A stretch of DNA of 64,000 nt from Rhineura floridana (Eukaryota > Chordata > Lepidosauria > Squamata > Rhineuridae): assembly GCF_030035675.1 (NCBI RefSeq), contig NC_084482.1, forward strand, positions 220,433,943-220,497,942, given 5' to 3'. Shown one piece after another: positions 36,745-51,050 of this stretch. Position 1 is the first letter of the stretch. Each line of letters starts with the position of its first letter. Under the pieces are notes generated by a model. The model did no database searches, was not told where the DNA came from, and worked only from the letters and a program-made list of their open reading frames with translations. The position numbers were made by a program, and so were the translations under genes.

Positions 36745-36934
36745 GGCGGCGGCGTGCGGCCTGCCTGAGCCTGCCTAACAAAGGGAGGGAAAGCCAGGAA
36801 GGCGGCCCTCCACAGCCCAACGTATGCCAATGAAAAACCAGAGATCCACCTTTTTAAATAAAGTATTGCCGGAGGCTGGAGATGGCCCCCTTTTGCCGGA
36901 GACTCCGGCAGAAAGCCAGAGACCTGGCAACCCT

Positions 36935-38245
36935 AAAACACACATGTTGCTGCCTCTCTTTGTGTTGGGAAATGGGAGATAACTCAGGATGACCCAGGAA
37001 CCTCTGGGGTGATCAGCAATACCCTTTCTTGCTGTTTGTAGGTCCACTATGCAACACTATTGATGCTGCTACCAGGTTGCGAATGGCTGGTGAATTGGGG
37101 AGGGAGAGAGAAAGAGAGATTGGAGGGGCAAGTCGGCTGGCAGAAGGGGGAGAGAAATAGTTTGCCTTCTGTGAAATAGATGTGCTATCACAGGAGAAAA
37201 ACTGGGTTCAAAGAAGTGCTCTTGTGTGCTTGGGCTCTGACTCCACCTCTGCCTTGTATTCAAGTTCTGGGCCAAACCTCACCAGTTTGCTTTCTGTGAA
37301 ATGAGTTTCTGACACAACTACTTTCAAAATCAAGGTTATTAAAGTCTGGAACCTGTGGGAGGGACTCCTACTCATTGGGCAGAGTGCATGAGGTGGAGGC
37401 GAAGAACTTTCCAGTCAAAAGGCTCTCAGGCAAGAAGGCTGGAGAACAGGACCTTGGACAGCCACTGCCAGTCTGAGGGCCAAACTAGAGGAGATACCAA
37501 TCATGCAACAAACAATTCCATGATGAGCTTTGCAACACTAAATTGAAGGTGCAGGGCAGCTGATCCCTAGTCGGGTCCTGACATGCACTTGTTATTTACA
37601 TTGGGAACAACAACAATAACACTAGCTCACCAGTCTAATCACTTTTACTGGCTAGATCCCAAGGAAGAGGCAGGAGGGGACAGGAACAGGGAGTCCTTCA
37701 AGAAACCTGGTCCCCAAGTTCAGCAGTTGAGCTACTGACCTCCCAGTCAGTAATCTTCACACTTGTGATTCCCAGAAAATGGCATTCAGAGGCATACTGC
37801 TTCCCAGAGAGAAACTACAGGGAAGCATCATTAACAATTGCATAACATGGATTAGTTACACAACATGAATTAGTTTGAAGTTACCAGACCATTGATATAT
37901 CTGGCCCGAACTATCTATGCCAACAAACTGCCTTCTACAATAACTTAAGCAGATATTCTCTGCAGCTTTGCTGCCTTTCCTAAAGGCCCTTCTTTGCCCT
38001 AGAGAAGCCATTCTGGCTATGTGACCGCTGACAAAACCCAATTCTCACTCCTTTTCTCTATGCGCACCAGATGACAGTGAGGTCCTTCATTTGCCTGCTA
38101 GGAAATAGGACTGAGACCAGATGCAACTGCGGAGTGAAATCTGTTTGGAAAATATATTTAAAATACATCAGCAGAAAATTAGTGAATTCATGTTACTTTA
38201 TGAAAGACGTTAGAATAGCCAATACAAAAAATATCCAAGCAAAAT
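36935..38245. other. Spacer between unit B and unit C, second part
   Basis: This matches A 13810-15118 and C 52855-54163 (tgttgctgcctctc, then gggagagagagaaagagag, caacaacaataacac, and the end tagccaatacaaaaaatat). A purine-rich stretch lies near 37090-37160. No gene is recognised. Confidence 0.5.
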
Positions 38246-38461
38246 AAAAACCATGTTATACACAAAAATACTTTTTATTTATATTAATAAAATGTGTACA
38301 CTGCTGAATTTTATAAAGAATATAAAATGTACATTAAAATGATCAATAAAAATCAACATTTAACAAACACTAAAAAATGAATAAAATCAACAGTTAAAGG
38401 TATGCTAAACTATATGAAAACACTGAGTAAGGAGACCATTAGAAACATGGACTAGTATTAT

Positions 38462-38467
38462 TTTATT
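38462..38467 (-). promoter_or_regulatory. Candidate polyadenylation signal AATAAA (unit C)
   Basis: tttatt on the plus strand reads AATAAA on the minus strand, about 1.1 kb past the stop codon of the unit C gene. A second candidate lies at about 38275. Units A and B lack this exact hexamer here. No cleavage site can be shown. Confidence 0.3.
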
Positions 38468-38567
38468 TTTATTTAGAAATCACTTCCCAGAAAGTATCTC
38501 AAAAATACCAACAATAAAAAAAAACATTGCATATGCAAACCAATTAAAAACATCTTAAAATCCCACA

Positions 38568-38875
38568 CAGACCCTCCATGACGCAGAGTGGTAAGCGACA
38601 GTAACGCAGCCGAAGCTCTGCTCACAGCCGGAGTTCGATTCCAACGGAAGGAGGAACTCAAATCTCCGGTAAAAGGGGTCGAGGTCCACTCAGCTTCCCA
38701 TCCATCCGTGGTCAGTAAAATGAGTGCCCAGCATGTGCTGGGCGGTAAAGAAAGACCAGGGAAGGAACTGGCAGTCCCACCTCATATATACGGTCTGCCT
38801 AGTAAACGTCGCAAGACGTCACCCTAAGAGTCGGAAACGACTCGCCCTATAAGTGTGGGGACACCTTTACCTTTT
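38568..38875 (+). mobile_element. Sauria-type tRNA SINE (unit C copy)
   Basis: The same insertion as in units A and D, with target duplications aaaatcccaca at 38557-38567 and 38876-38886. Its body has more private changes (gtaagcgacagtaacgcag, ctcacagccggagttcg) than the A and D copies have from each other. Confidence 0.87.
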
Positions 38876-39214
38876 AAAATCCCACAGAAACAGTAATAAA
38901 GCTCTGCCCTTAAAAGGTTTGTTGAAAAAGGAAGGTCTTCTATAGGCACCACACACAAAAAACACCTGCCTGGTATGTAACAGGAGGAAGTTCAAAAAAG
39001 TAGATGCCACCACACAAAAGGCCAGGTTTCTCTATCATGCAGAGTGGACTTCCTAATGAGATGGTATGCGTAAGAGGCCATCCTCTGCAGGTTTCAGTGA
39101 TGGGCTGCATATATAATAGGTGAGATAATTTTTTAAGCATCCTGGCCCCAACCTGTATAGGGCTTTAATCTATGTAGCCTGCAAGATGAAGAGAGGCTCC
39201 CATTGAAGTTCTTT

Positions 39215-41186
<1,972 letters not shown>

Positions 41187-41288
41187 CTGAGGGGGAAGAG
41201 GGTTGAAAAAAAGCATTGGAATTTCAATTCACAGATCAAGCCCAATTATCTGCTTCTTTATTTTTACATTTCCATAATTCCTCCTCTT

Positions 41289-41304
41289 TTGTCTTTGCAG
41301 TCCC
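41289..41304. other. Unoccupied target site of the truncated LINE (unit C)
   Basis: The sequence ttgtctttgcagtccc stands where A, B and D have the 16 bp duplication around the LINE. Both flanks align (attcctcctcttttg... and cagatgaaaccaagattacc), with no LINE text and only one copy of the target. It looks like the pre-insertion state. Confidence 0.8.
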
Positions 41305-41539
41305 AGATGAAACCAAGATTACCTGAGCACAGTTTTGAAATTTCTTTCAAAGATACAGATAAACTAATCAATTCTGAACTGAAATTATTCTCCCTGCTCC
41401 AAAACAAAGAAAGATCTTAGATCTCCTATAGTTGAATAGCACAAGGGTGTGTATATCCAAATGTCACTTGTGGACAGGAAACTGTACATAAAGCAAAAAG
41501 ACCCAGACAGTAAGGGACAGGATACTTCTAAATATCAGT

Positions 41540-41660
41540 TGCTGGGAACTGCAGGAGGGAGCAACAGTTGCATTCAGGTCCTGTCTGCTTGCTTCCCATA
41601 GGCATGCTGCACTAGAGGGGCCATTGGCCTGATCCAACAGGCTCTTCTTATGTTCTTAAA
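41540..41660 (+). mobile_element. CR1/L3 LINE 3'-tail relic (unit C)
   Basis: The stretch gcattcaggtcctgtctgc, then ggccattggcctgatccaac and aggctcttcttatgttc, is a clear plus-strand copy of the CR1/L3 3' tail. It corresponds to more decayed text at about 7330-7420 in A. Confidence 0.65.
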
Positions 41661-42003
41661 GACATCTAAGACGTCCTCCAGGAGAACTCACACCCTGATC
41701 GGTTAATTAATCTGCAAGGAATGATATCACACAGGAACTGAACAATCCTACAATTCCCAAACCAAAAAGGGCCTCACAACGCAGCTGAACATCTACCTGT
41801 TGATGTCGCCTCTTTTTTGGGATCTGGGATAAAGGCATCTTCTCTTTCTTCCCAACACGAATGGAGGTCTGACTCTTTGAAGGAAATAGACAAAACTAGT
41901 TACTTTTGACCAGAAACAGGTCCATATTTATCGATTGATTGACAGATTGTATATATATATACTGCCCCATAGCCAAAGCTCTCTGGGCAGTTGACAGTAC
42001 CTA

Positions 42004-43620
42004 AAAACAGTAAAATGGAGCACATCAACATGACAATACCTGGTGTGAGCGAACTAAAATGGACAGGAATGGGACATTTCCAATCAGGCAACTACAAAAG
42101 ATTTTATGCAGGAAATGAAAAATTAAGAAGAAATGGGGTTGCTTTAATAGTGAGAAGTGATGTAGCAAGAGCAATTAGGAGCTACAATGCAAGGTCTGAG
42201 TGATATCAATGAGATTAAATGGGAAACCTATCAACATAACCACCATCCAAGTCTACGCTCCAACGTCAAACGTAGAAGAAGAAGAATTGGAGAGATATTA
42301 CGCAGAAGTACAGGAGGAAATTGATCACACACCAAAACAAGATAAGATGATCATCATGGGGGACTGGAATGCAAAAGCAGGGAACAGAGAAGAACTAGGA
42401 ATTGTGGGGAAATGGGGCTTAGGAGACAGAAATGAAGCAGGAGACAGACTGATTGAATTCTGTGAATCCAATAATTTGTTTCTTGCAAACACATTTTTTG
42501 AGCAACCGAAAAGATGACTGTACACATGGACATCACCAGATGGTCAATATGGGAATCAAATTGATTATATAACGGGCAACAGAAGATGGAGAAGTTCCAT
42601 ACTTTCTGCGAAAACAACACCAGGAGCAGACTGTGGTACAGATCATGAACTGGTCATATCGAAAATCAGAGTAAAGCTAAAGAAGAACAACAAAGTAATC
42701 ACAATGTCAAAATACAATTTAAATAAAATCCCAGAAAAATATAAAGATCAAATAAGGAACAGGTTTGAGGCTTTAAACTTAGTTGACAGAGAACCAGAAG
42801 AACTATAGAGTGAACTCAGACACATTATCAGGGAAGAATGCAAAAAGACAATACCTCTAGTTCAAAACAGAGAAAAATTTCAATGGATGACTGAAGAAAC
42901 TCTTAAAATGGTTAAAGAGAGAAGGAAAGCAAAAGGAGACAGAAACACAGTCAGAACCCTAAATGCAACAATACAGCGACTAGTAGGTAGGGACAAAGAG
43001 AACTGTTACAATAGTTATTGTATAGAAATAGAAGAGGACAACAAAAAGGGAAAAACAAGAGCCCTGTTCCAAAAGATTAGAGAATTGAAAGGGAAATTTA
43101 AACCAAGAGTAGAGATGTTGAATAATCAACAGGGGAACACACTGACTGACCAAGATGAAATAAAAGGAAGATGGAAGCAATACCCTGAAGAACTCTATAA
43201 AAGAGATGCAAAGATGACAGATTCATTCACGGAGGAGCCATATAATGAAGAACCAGAAATTTTAGAATGCGAGGTGAAAGCTGCTCTTAAAATACTTGGA
43301 AGAAACAAATGACCAGGAACAGATGGCTACAAGCTACTGAGACTGAATCTGTCCAAATTTTGACAAACATCTGTCAAGAAATATGGAAAACTAAACAATG
43401 GCCCACAGGCTGGAAGTGTTCCATATACATCCCGATTCCAAAGAAAGGGGATCCCAGGAAATGCAGTAATTATCGAACTATTGCCTTAATATCCCATGCA
43501 AGTAAAGTAATGCTCAAGATTCTACAACAAAGGCTCTTACCATATATGGAGCGAGAAATGCCAGACATCCAAGCCAGATTTAGAAAGGGAAGAGGCACCA
43601 GAGATCATATTGTAGTTTGT
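42004..43620 (+). mobile_element. Bov-B (RTE clade) LINE fragment (unit C only)
   Basis: Encodes the apurinic-like endonuclease and the start of the RT of a Bov-B element: PGVSELKWTGMGHF, RRNGVALIV, TIQVYAPTSNVEEEELE, MIIMGDWNAKAGN, YTWTSPDGQYGNQIDYITGN, PGADCGTDHELVISK, then the spacer and PTGWKCSIYIPIPKKGDPRK, CSNYRTIALISHASK. It stops inside the RT fingers/palm region where a foldback repeat begins. Several frame breaks and in-frame stops are present (for example near 42200, 42515, 42806 and 43310). A LINE-tail relic with gccccatagccaaagctc lies just before it at about 41930-42000. Inactive. Confidence 0.88.
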
Positions 43621-43830
43621 GAAGGGTGCTGAGAGGAGACTCCTATTCCACTGAGAGAGCTCCAGTGGCCAGACTGGTTTAACAGTTAGCCACTCTGATT
43701 GATGCTCTGTGAGGGGAACAGGGCGTCTCCTAGCAACTCTCAGCACCCTTCACTAACTACATTTCCCAGGATTCTCTGAGGGAAGCCATGACTGTCTCAA
43801 ATGAAATCAAGTCTGGTGTGGGTGTGGCCC
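43621..43830. repeat. Foldback (MITE-like) repeat joined to the Bov-B fragment
   Basis: The left arm gaagggtgctgagaggagac (from 43621) is matched by the right arm ending gcaactctcagcacccttc (to about 43751), followed by acatttcccaggattctctg and a tail. It resembles a common reptile foldback MITE. It truncates the Bov-B reading. Target duplications were not found. Confidence 0.65.
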
Positions 43831-44410
43831 CCTGATTACCCAAGCCCAGCAGCTGTGAGTCTGGCTTTTAGAACAATGACAGTTGGTTCTTACTGAACAT
43901 GTCCCACATTATCATTGGGTCCCAGCCAAAATTTATTAAACTAATTAAAAATCAGCCAGGCATTTCAATATGGGAATTCCTGCCTTCTCTGGAACCTTTC
44001 CTGCTGGAGCAAAGGTCCCCTTTCAAGGGCGCTGCTGCAATTCCTGCTTTCCTGGGACCTCTGCTAGCTGAGGGAATGGCACGTGTTCCACGTGGCAGGG
44101 AGCCTTTCTCGGGGTCCCTCTTGCCTGCTGCCTTTGCTGTGTCCCTGCCTGAGTCAAAGAGTCTCTGTGCTCCAGTTCTGCTTCCAGACTTCCCACCAGG
44201 GCTGGCAAAGCTAAATCTTGCTCTCTGTCCTGTCTTCTGGAGGTCATTCCCTACAAACTGTAGCCTCCACCTCCGCTTCCTCTTCTCCAAACTGCCGATC
44301 TTCCTGCTTCAAAGAGAAAAGCTGACCTTTGGGCAGAGGAAGGAGGCAGCGGGTGCTCCCGGGAGCATCTCTTCCCACTGGGGTTTAGAGTACAAGGCAC
44401 AGAGTGTCAA

Positions 44411-44490
44411 TGATAATAATAATAATAAATTTTATTTCTAGGCTGCCTATCTGGCCGCACAAGCGGCTACTCTAGGCCGTGTAAAAAATA
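44411..44490 (-). mobile_element. L2-type LINE 3'-tail fragment (unit C)
   Basis: The stretch aataataataataaatttta, then ggctgcctatctggccgc and tactctaggccgtgtaaa, matches the 3' end of the L2 element at 15119-15200. Confidence 0.7.
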
Positions 44491-44893
44491 AAGTAGGCAG
44501 GCACTGGGTCTCCCAGGCCACCTCAGCCAGCCGGCTTATGTATCCCTCCAAAGAGGGACAGGTGATGGAAATTAGTCACAGCTGGCTGGGTACCTGGGAC
44601 CTGGTCCTGCAGGAGGCACATCTGCCAGGCAGCAGTCCCACTGGGAAGGGTGGTGGAGGTGGTGTTCCAACAGCAGCAGCAATGGCAGGCTCTCCTTCCC
44701 TGGGTGGAGATGTTCTCCTTCTTGTGCAGGCACAGGGTCTGCTGAGGATGCAGGAGAAGATGCTCTGCTGGAGTTTGGGAGCTCCTGACCACTCTTCCTT
44801 CTGCTGCAAGGTAAGATTTTTCATCACGGGGCAGCAGAAGGCGCCAGGTAGAGGCACTTTTTGCACGGAATGATCAAAAAGCCCCAAGAACAG

Positions 44894-45100
44894 AGTAAGT
44901 TGCATTCTACCAGATCAGAGAATTGGTCCATCTAGTCCCGCCTGCTTACAGCAACTAGCTGTGGATGTCAGGCAGAGAAAGACCTTTCCCAGCACCTCCT
45001 ACCGGATCCTTTCACCCCTCTTGCAGCTGCCAGGGACTAAACCTCGGACCTTCTACATGCAAAGCAGGTGTTCCCCTTCTGAGCTGCAGTCCCTCCCCAA
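44894..45100 (-). mobile_element. tRNA-derived SINE beside the KRAB exon (unit C)
   Basis: The same insertion as at 27824-28025: gcattctaccagatcagag at the start and ccttctacatgcaaagcagg near the tRNA-like head. It lies about 120 bp from the KRAB donor. Confidence 0.7.
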
Positions 45101-45198
45101 ATATCCAGGGCCAGGCACCCATTTCCACGACAGCATCCCTGCAGTGGAAGGTTAAATAGCACAGGTACTAAATCCATACCTTCAACATTCATCAGTCA

Positions 45199-45755
<557 letters not shown>

Positions 45756-45891
45756 GGGCTATTGGCCTGATCTGGCAGGCTCTCCTTATGCAGCCTCAGA
45801 GGTAGTATTCTCCCAGAGCCCTCCCCGCTATGCTCAGGGAGACGCACCCCAGCTGTCCCCTCGGTCTCTCCCCCAATGATCCTCCCCTTAC

Positions 45892-45966
45892 CTGATTGGG
45901 CTGCCCGGCTGCTCTTTCCACTCTATCCCACAGAAGAGACAACCCGGATGGTGCCTCTGAGGCCAT
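45892..45966 (-). CDS. KRAB-ZNF unit C, first coding exon
   Basis: The ATG is at 45966-45964. The 25 codons read as in unit B (MASEAPSGLSLLWDRVERAA, GQPNQ), ending at a CAG|GTAAG donor at 45891-45887 in phase 0. The intron to the KRAB exon is about 550 bp, against about 1.1 kb in B. Start choice rests on conservation among three units. Confidence 0.75.
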
Positions 45967-46458
45967 GGCGCTGCCTGAGAGGGAGGAGTATACTGGGCCA
46001 GCTCTGGGACTCCCACAGCTTTCACCACGATGCACGTTTCGTAGGGAGCAGCTCTCAAGGGCCTGCAGGGGAGAGACGAGGGATGGGAGGGATTTCACTC
46101 TTCATGCCAATTTGGGTTTCAGAGATTTGAATATTATAAGCAGCCTCAATCCAAATCAATAAATGGCACGTCCCTTTCCTCTGTTGTGTTCCCCCACAAC
46201 GCTTGATCTGCAAAAGGCCTTAAAGGCCCCAAATCTCTCTCAGAACATTCTCCAGTTTCTTCCAGACTTTTCTCCATGCTTGGGCACCTCTTGTGTCTTT
46301 AGCCACCCCCAGGAATTTCACCCATCTTGGACCCCTCGCCTCTCATCTCTGCTTCCGCATCCGCAAAGCCTTAATTCCTGCTCACCACAGAGTGTCTTCT
46401 CCACATTGTGAATCATTTCAGGCTTTTATTATTGGGCCCTTTTCATCATGGATATAAT

Positions 46459-47435
46459 AGTGACAAATAGTGTTAACAAGAGAGGAAGCTCTAGGCTTAA
46501 TGGACAATATAAAAACTGACAAGTCACCGGGCCCGGATGGCATCCACCCGAGAGTTCTCAAAGAACTCAAAGGTGAAATTACTGATCTGCTAACTAAAAT
46601 ATGTAATTTGTCCCTCGGGTCCTCCTCCATGCCTGAGGACTGGAAAGTGGCAAATGTAACGCCAATATTAAAAAAGGGATCTAGGGGGGATCCTGGAAAT
46701 TACAGGCTAGTTAGCTTAACTTCTGTCCCTGGAAAACTGGTAGAAAGTATTATTAAAGCTAGATTAACTAAGCACATAGAAGAACAAGCCTTGCTGAAGC
46801 AGAGCCAGCATGGCTTCTGCAAGGGAAAGTCCTGTCTCAGTAACCTATAGTGTCAACAAGCATATAGATAGAGGTGATCCAGTGGACATAGTGTACTTAG
46901 ACTTTCAAAAAGCGTTTGACAAGGTACCTCACCAAAGTCTTCTGAGGAAGCTTAGCAGTCATGCAATCAGAGGAGAGGTTCTCTTGTGGATAAGGAATTG
47001 GTTAAGAAGCAGAAAGCAGAGAGTAGGAATAAATGGACAGTTCTCCTAATGGAGGGCTGTAGAAAGTGGAGTCCCTCAAGGATCGGTATTGGGACCTGTA
47101 CTTTTCAATTTGTTCATTAATGACCTAGAATTAGGAGTGAGCAGTCAAGTGGCCAAGTTTGCTGACGACACTAAATTGTTCAGGGATGTTAAAACAAAGA
47201 GGGATTGCGAAGAACTCCAAATAGACCTCTCCAAACTGGCTGTGCTGTGCCACCCTAGTCAGAGGCAGCATGCTTCTGAAAACCAGTTGCTGGAAGCCTC
47301 AGGAGGGGAGAGTGTTCTTGCACTCGGGTTCTGCTTGTGGGCTTCCCCCAGGCACCTGGTTGGCCACTGTGAGAACAGGATGCTGGACTGGATGGGCCAC
47401 TGGCCTGATCCAGCAGGCTCTTCTTATGTTCTCAT
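46459..47435 (+). mobile_element. CR1/L3-type LINE with internal deletion (unit C copy)
   Basis: The same insertion as 29933-31841, with the same left junction (ggatataatagtgacaaa) and right junction (tcatgaaaaacttaatctg). It keeps SPGPDGIHPRVLKELK, KKGSRGDPGNYRLVSLTS, VYLDFQKAFDKVPHQSLL and AKFADDTKLF. About 740 bp following LQIDLSKL, up to the 3' UTR, has been lost (junction near 47239). It has no 184 bp insert. Confidence 0.87.
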
Positions 47436-47938
47436 GAAAAACTTAATCTGCACAGGTATTATTTCCATGTCATGCCCCTGACAGTTGGCATAAAAATAGG
47501 TTTTGCACACATTGTAAAGAAATTGTGGGGGTGAATTTGGTCTAATGACTCCATCTTGGAGCTTCCTGGGGATGCAAAATGCCTCCACTCTTTCCATCAG
47601 AAATACGGGGAGAGGAATCCTGACCTGCATTCAGTCTAGTTCAGCTCACTTACCAATGAAAAGAGTATGAAGAACTACTTGCAATACATCCATTTCAAAA
47701 TCAGCAGGATGCCTTGTTGGTACCATCCACTCGTATAATCCAAGTTAACCTTTACACATTTCTGGACTACAACCCCCATCTTCCCTGGCATTTGGCCATG
47801 TTGTCTGGGGCTGATGGGAGATGCAGTCCAACAATACCTGGAGGGCACCAGGTTACAGAACGCTGCTCCAAGTTGAGCAGGTGATTCACGAGGTTGAAAG
47901 CTTAACAGCAAACTCATCTACTGTATAGGGTTGAACAA
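47436..47938. other. Spacer with degraded MITE (unit C)
   Basis: Homologous to A 10731-11215 and B 31842-32342. A degraded MITE (ctggactacaacccccatc / ggctgatgggagatgcag) lies at about 47763-47860. No gene is recognised. It ends at the target duplication aacaa of the LTR element. Confidence 0.5.
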
Positions 47939-48272
47939 TGTTGGATGTTGTATCTGGCGCAAGCAGATGCCCAGGATGCAGAACAGTATATTGACAGGCT
48001 AGATGCCAGTTGAAGCAATGAGCCGGACAAGCAATAAGTTTTAAGAGTCACTTTACTGACAATATATCACAAGCTCTCTCTGTACAAACTCCTCGACCCC
48101 CACACTCACAAGTGTCTGCTGGCCCTCTATATAGATAAGGCCAGCTGCCCGAGCCTAGGTTGCTTAGCAACGTGTCCTTGAAGATGGCTCGAGCTCTGCC
48201 AACTTTCGCTTCTAAGTCACGTAGCTCACTTGTGGAAATTTAACCTCTGCTTTCTCGGTTTAATAGCCAACA
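47939..48272 (-). repeat. 3' LTR of the Ty1/copia element
   Basis: It starts tgttggatgttgtatctgg and ends ggtttaatagccaaca on the plus strand. Its partner at 51051 differs at only a few positions. The tract ctatatagataagg could be a TATA-like region on the opposite reading, but I do not assign a promoter. Confidence 0.9.
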
Positions 48273-51050
48273 ATCCCCCACCTTAAATTTCCACATTCAG
48301 CCAGTTACATTTCTCTTCCATTTACATGTGTTACATTTTACATGTCATTACATTTACATCATTTGGTTTTATTCTTCTGATACATTTCCTTTTATTTCAG
48401 TTTACATCACTTTCATTTGTAATACAGTTACTCCATTCCAATCTCAGCATCATTTTCATTATATTTCATTACTCTTCATGATTTCCATCATCCCACTTTT
48501 TCCAGTTACTGAAGTCTATATGTTTAATGGAATTTATTTTAAATCTAACAGGTGGAATACCTTTTGTTGTTCTCTCTGATCTGCGTGGTTGTATTTCTGC
48601 CTTAGTGTCTGTGTCTGTGTCAGGCGATTCCTCTGTTTCTCTCTCAGAGCTAGAACTTGATTCACTACTGCTGCCTGTTTCTTCTTGTTTTATTGGTACT
48701 GTGTCTGCCTGTTCTTCTTCATTACTACCTTCAGTGTTTCCCAACTCCACATATGTTTTCTCTTCCCAATCCTGCTCTATTGCTTGCATGCTTCTGCTTA
48801 ACACTACAGACCTTTGTTTTGGCAGCCATATTCTGTAATACGTGTTTTCAAATCCCAGCATGTACCCTTTGTCTGCTCTCCTTTGCAGCTTCCCTGTCCT
48901 TTTATTTTTTGGGAACATGTACCCAGCATTCTGTTCCAAACCTAATCAAATGGTTTAATCTGGGTTTTCTGTCATACAATTTCTGATAAGGAGACATTCC
49001 AGTGGCCTTATGGAATATTCTGTTTTGAATGTAAGCTGAATACAGAACACACTCTCCCCAGAAACCTTGTGTTAAAGAGGAGTCACATAGCATTGATCTT
49101 ATTGAGTCCTGAAGCAACCTGTTCCAGCGTTCAGCTAACCCGTTCTGATGAGGACTATAAGGGGTTGTTAACTCCTGTTTTATTCCTCTTTTATCCAAGT
49201 ATTCAGTAAAAGAGTGTCCTAAGAACTCTCCTCCTTGATCTGATCTTATTCTCTGTATTTTGACACCAAACTGCACTTCAATTTTTGTAATAAATCTTTT
49301 CAGTTTCTCTGCAGCTTCACTTTTAGCTTTTAGTAAATAAACAGTGCAGAATTTTGAAAAATCATCAACTATTGTCAGGAAATATCTTGCACCCCCCTGA
49401 GTAGGTTGAAATGGCCCCACTAAGTCCACGTGTATTAATTGATAAGGTGCATTTGTACTGGGCATGGCTTCTTTGTTCTTTGCAGCCACAACTGCCCTAG
49501 TTTGTTTACACACGTGGCAGTCTACATATTTTTCACAGTTTCTCAATGTCACATCATTACTGTTCTCTGTTGTTTTCACCACATTTTCATATCCTATATG
49601 GCCTAGTTTTCTGTGCCATAAATGAACACAATTATTATGGGGTTTCTTATTAGCACACATGAGTACATGATTTGTTTGTTTCACATGTAAGAAGAACAAT
49701 GAGTTCCTCACTATTCCTTTCATGAATATTTTTCTCCTCTCATTACATGCACTGAACCCCCTTTGAACATTACTGTGAACCCCATTTCATTGAGTTTCGA
49801 CACAGCCATAATGTTACATTCGATATCAGGAACAAACAGCACATCTGTCATAATGGTATTGAAACCTGCTAATTTCACTGTACCCCTACTTTTGATCTGT
49901 TTCTTAGATCCATCAGCCATTATTACATGATCCTCTACGTCACAAAATGTATGAAATATAGATTTATCTTTGATTATACTATTTGTTGCCCCACTGTCAA
50001 TTGCCCATAAATCTTTACAGTTATTTCCCTGCTCACTGTTAATACATTGCTTATTCTTACTAGCATAGATCACCTGTACACATGGTTTTCTTCCTCTTTC
50101 TCTTCTTCTTGCTTCACAATTCCTTTGAAGATGTTGCTTGGAACCACAAAAATAACATGCCTTTTGTCCATACAGTCTCTCTTGTGCTGCTTTGTTGTTC
50201 AGCTTTTCCACGTTGTGTTTAGACTCAGTCTTTTCCTGCTTTGCCATTTCTTGCCTCCTTTGAAATTCTTGTAAAAGTTTGCCTTCTATATAATCCATAT
50301 TGAGATTTGCATCGTCCATTCCTTCCAAAGAGCTCACCAGACTATCATAACTTGAATCTAGTGAAGCTAATGTGATATACACTTTTTGTGTTTGAGAATG
50401 TTCAATTTCACGTTCTGACAACTCAGTAAACAGTCTGTTTATTTCCAACAAATGCTCTGACATGGTTGTATCTCCAGATAAGCGCATCTGATACAATCTT
50501 CTGGCAAGATATATTTTAGAACTGGCAGTCTTTTTCACATGAATATTTCTTAAAGTTTCCCAGGTTTCCTTTGCCGTTGTTGCATCACGCACGTGCAGTC
50601 ATTGAGAATCATCAATAGCAAGAACAATTAACGCCTTTGCCCTCTCATCCAGCCTTCTCCAATCTGCTGGAATAGGCACCCCGGCGGGCGGGTCTTCTGC
50701 GATAGCTTTCCACAGGTCTTCTTTCACTAGAAAAGCCTGCATTCTCTGTTTCCAAGTGCCATAATTTTTCCCTGTCAGCCTTTCCAAGGGAATCCCGGCC
50801 GATAACGTAACAGACATACTTTCACTTTTCACAGTTCACCGCCTTTGTAATTAGAGCTTCTCACCTCTGTCCTTCAGTCAGGTTTTTTTTTCCCCACGGC
50901 TCTCTCACAGCTTTCAGCTCAGCTTTCGGTTTCTCCGTCTCTCTGCTGTTTTTCTCGCTGGTCTGCAGTTCTGGCTTTTCTCTGCCGCTTTTCTGCAATC
51001 CTCAGCACCAGGTAACCATCAGCACCAGGTAACCATCCTCTGCTACCACT

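Larger units (their letters stand above)
35008..36934. mobile_element. 1.93 kb TIR element with CRE minisatellite and GC palindrome (unit B only)
   Basis: Units A and C read accaaccacacatgttgctg without a break. Unit B has 1927 bp in between. The ends are perfect 14 bp inverted repeats, agggttgccaggtc (35008-35021) and gacctggcaaccct (36921-36934). The flanks are accacaca on the left and, two bases past the right end, aacacaca, compatible with an 8 bp duplication of hAT type, though not exact. Inside are eight 23 bp tandem repeats, an internal MITE and a long GC-rich palindrome. No transposase is recognisable, so it is non-autonomous. The family name is unknown to me. Confidence 0.75.
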
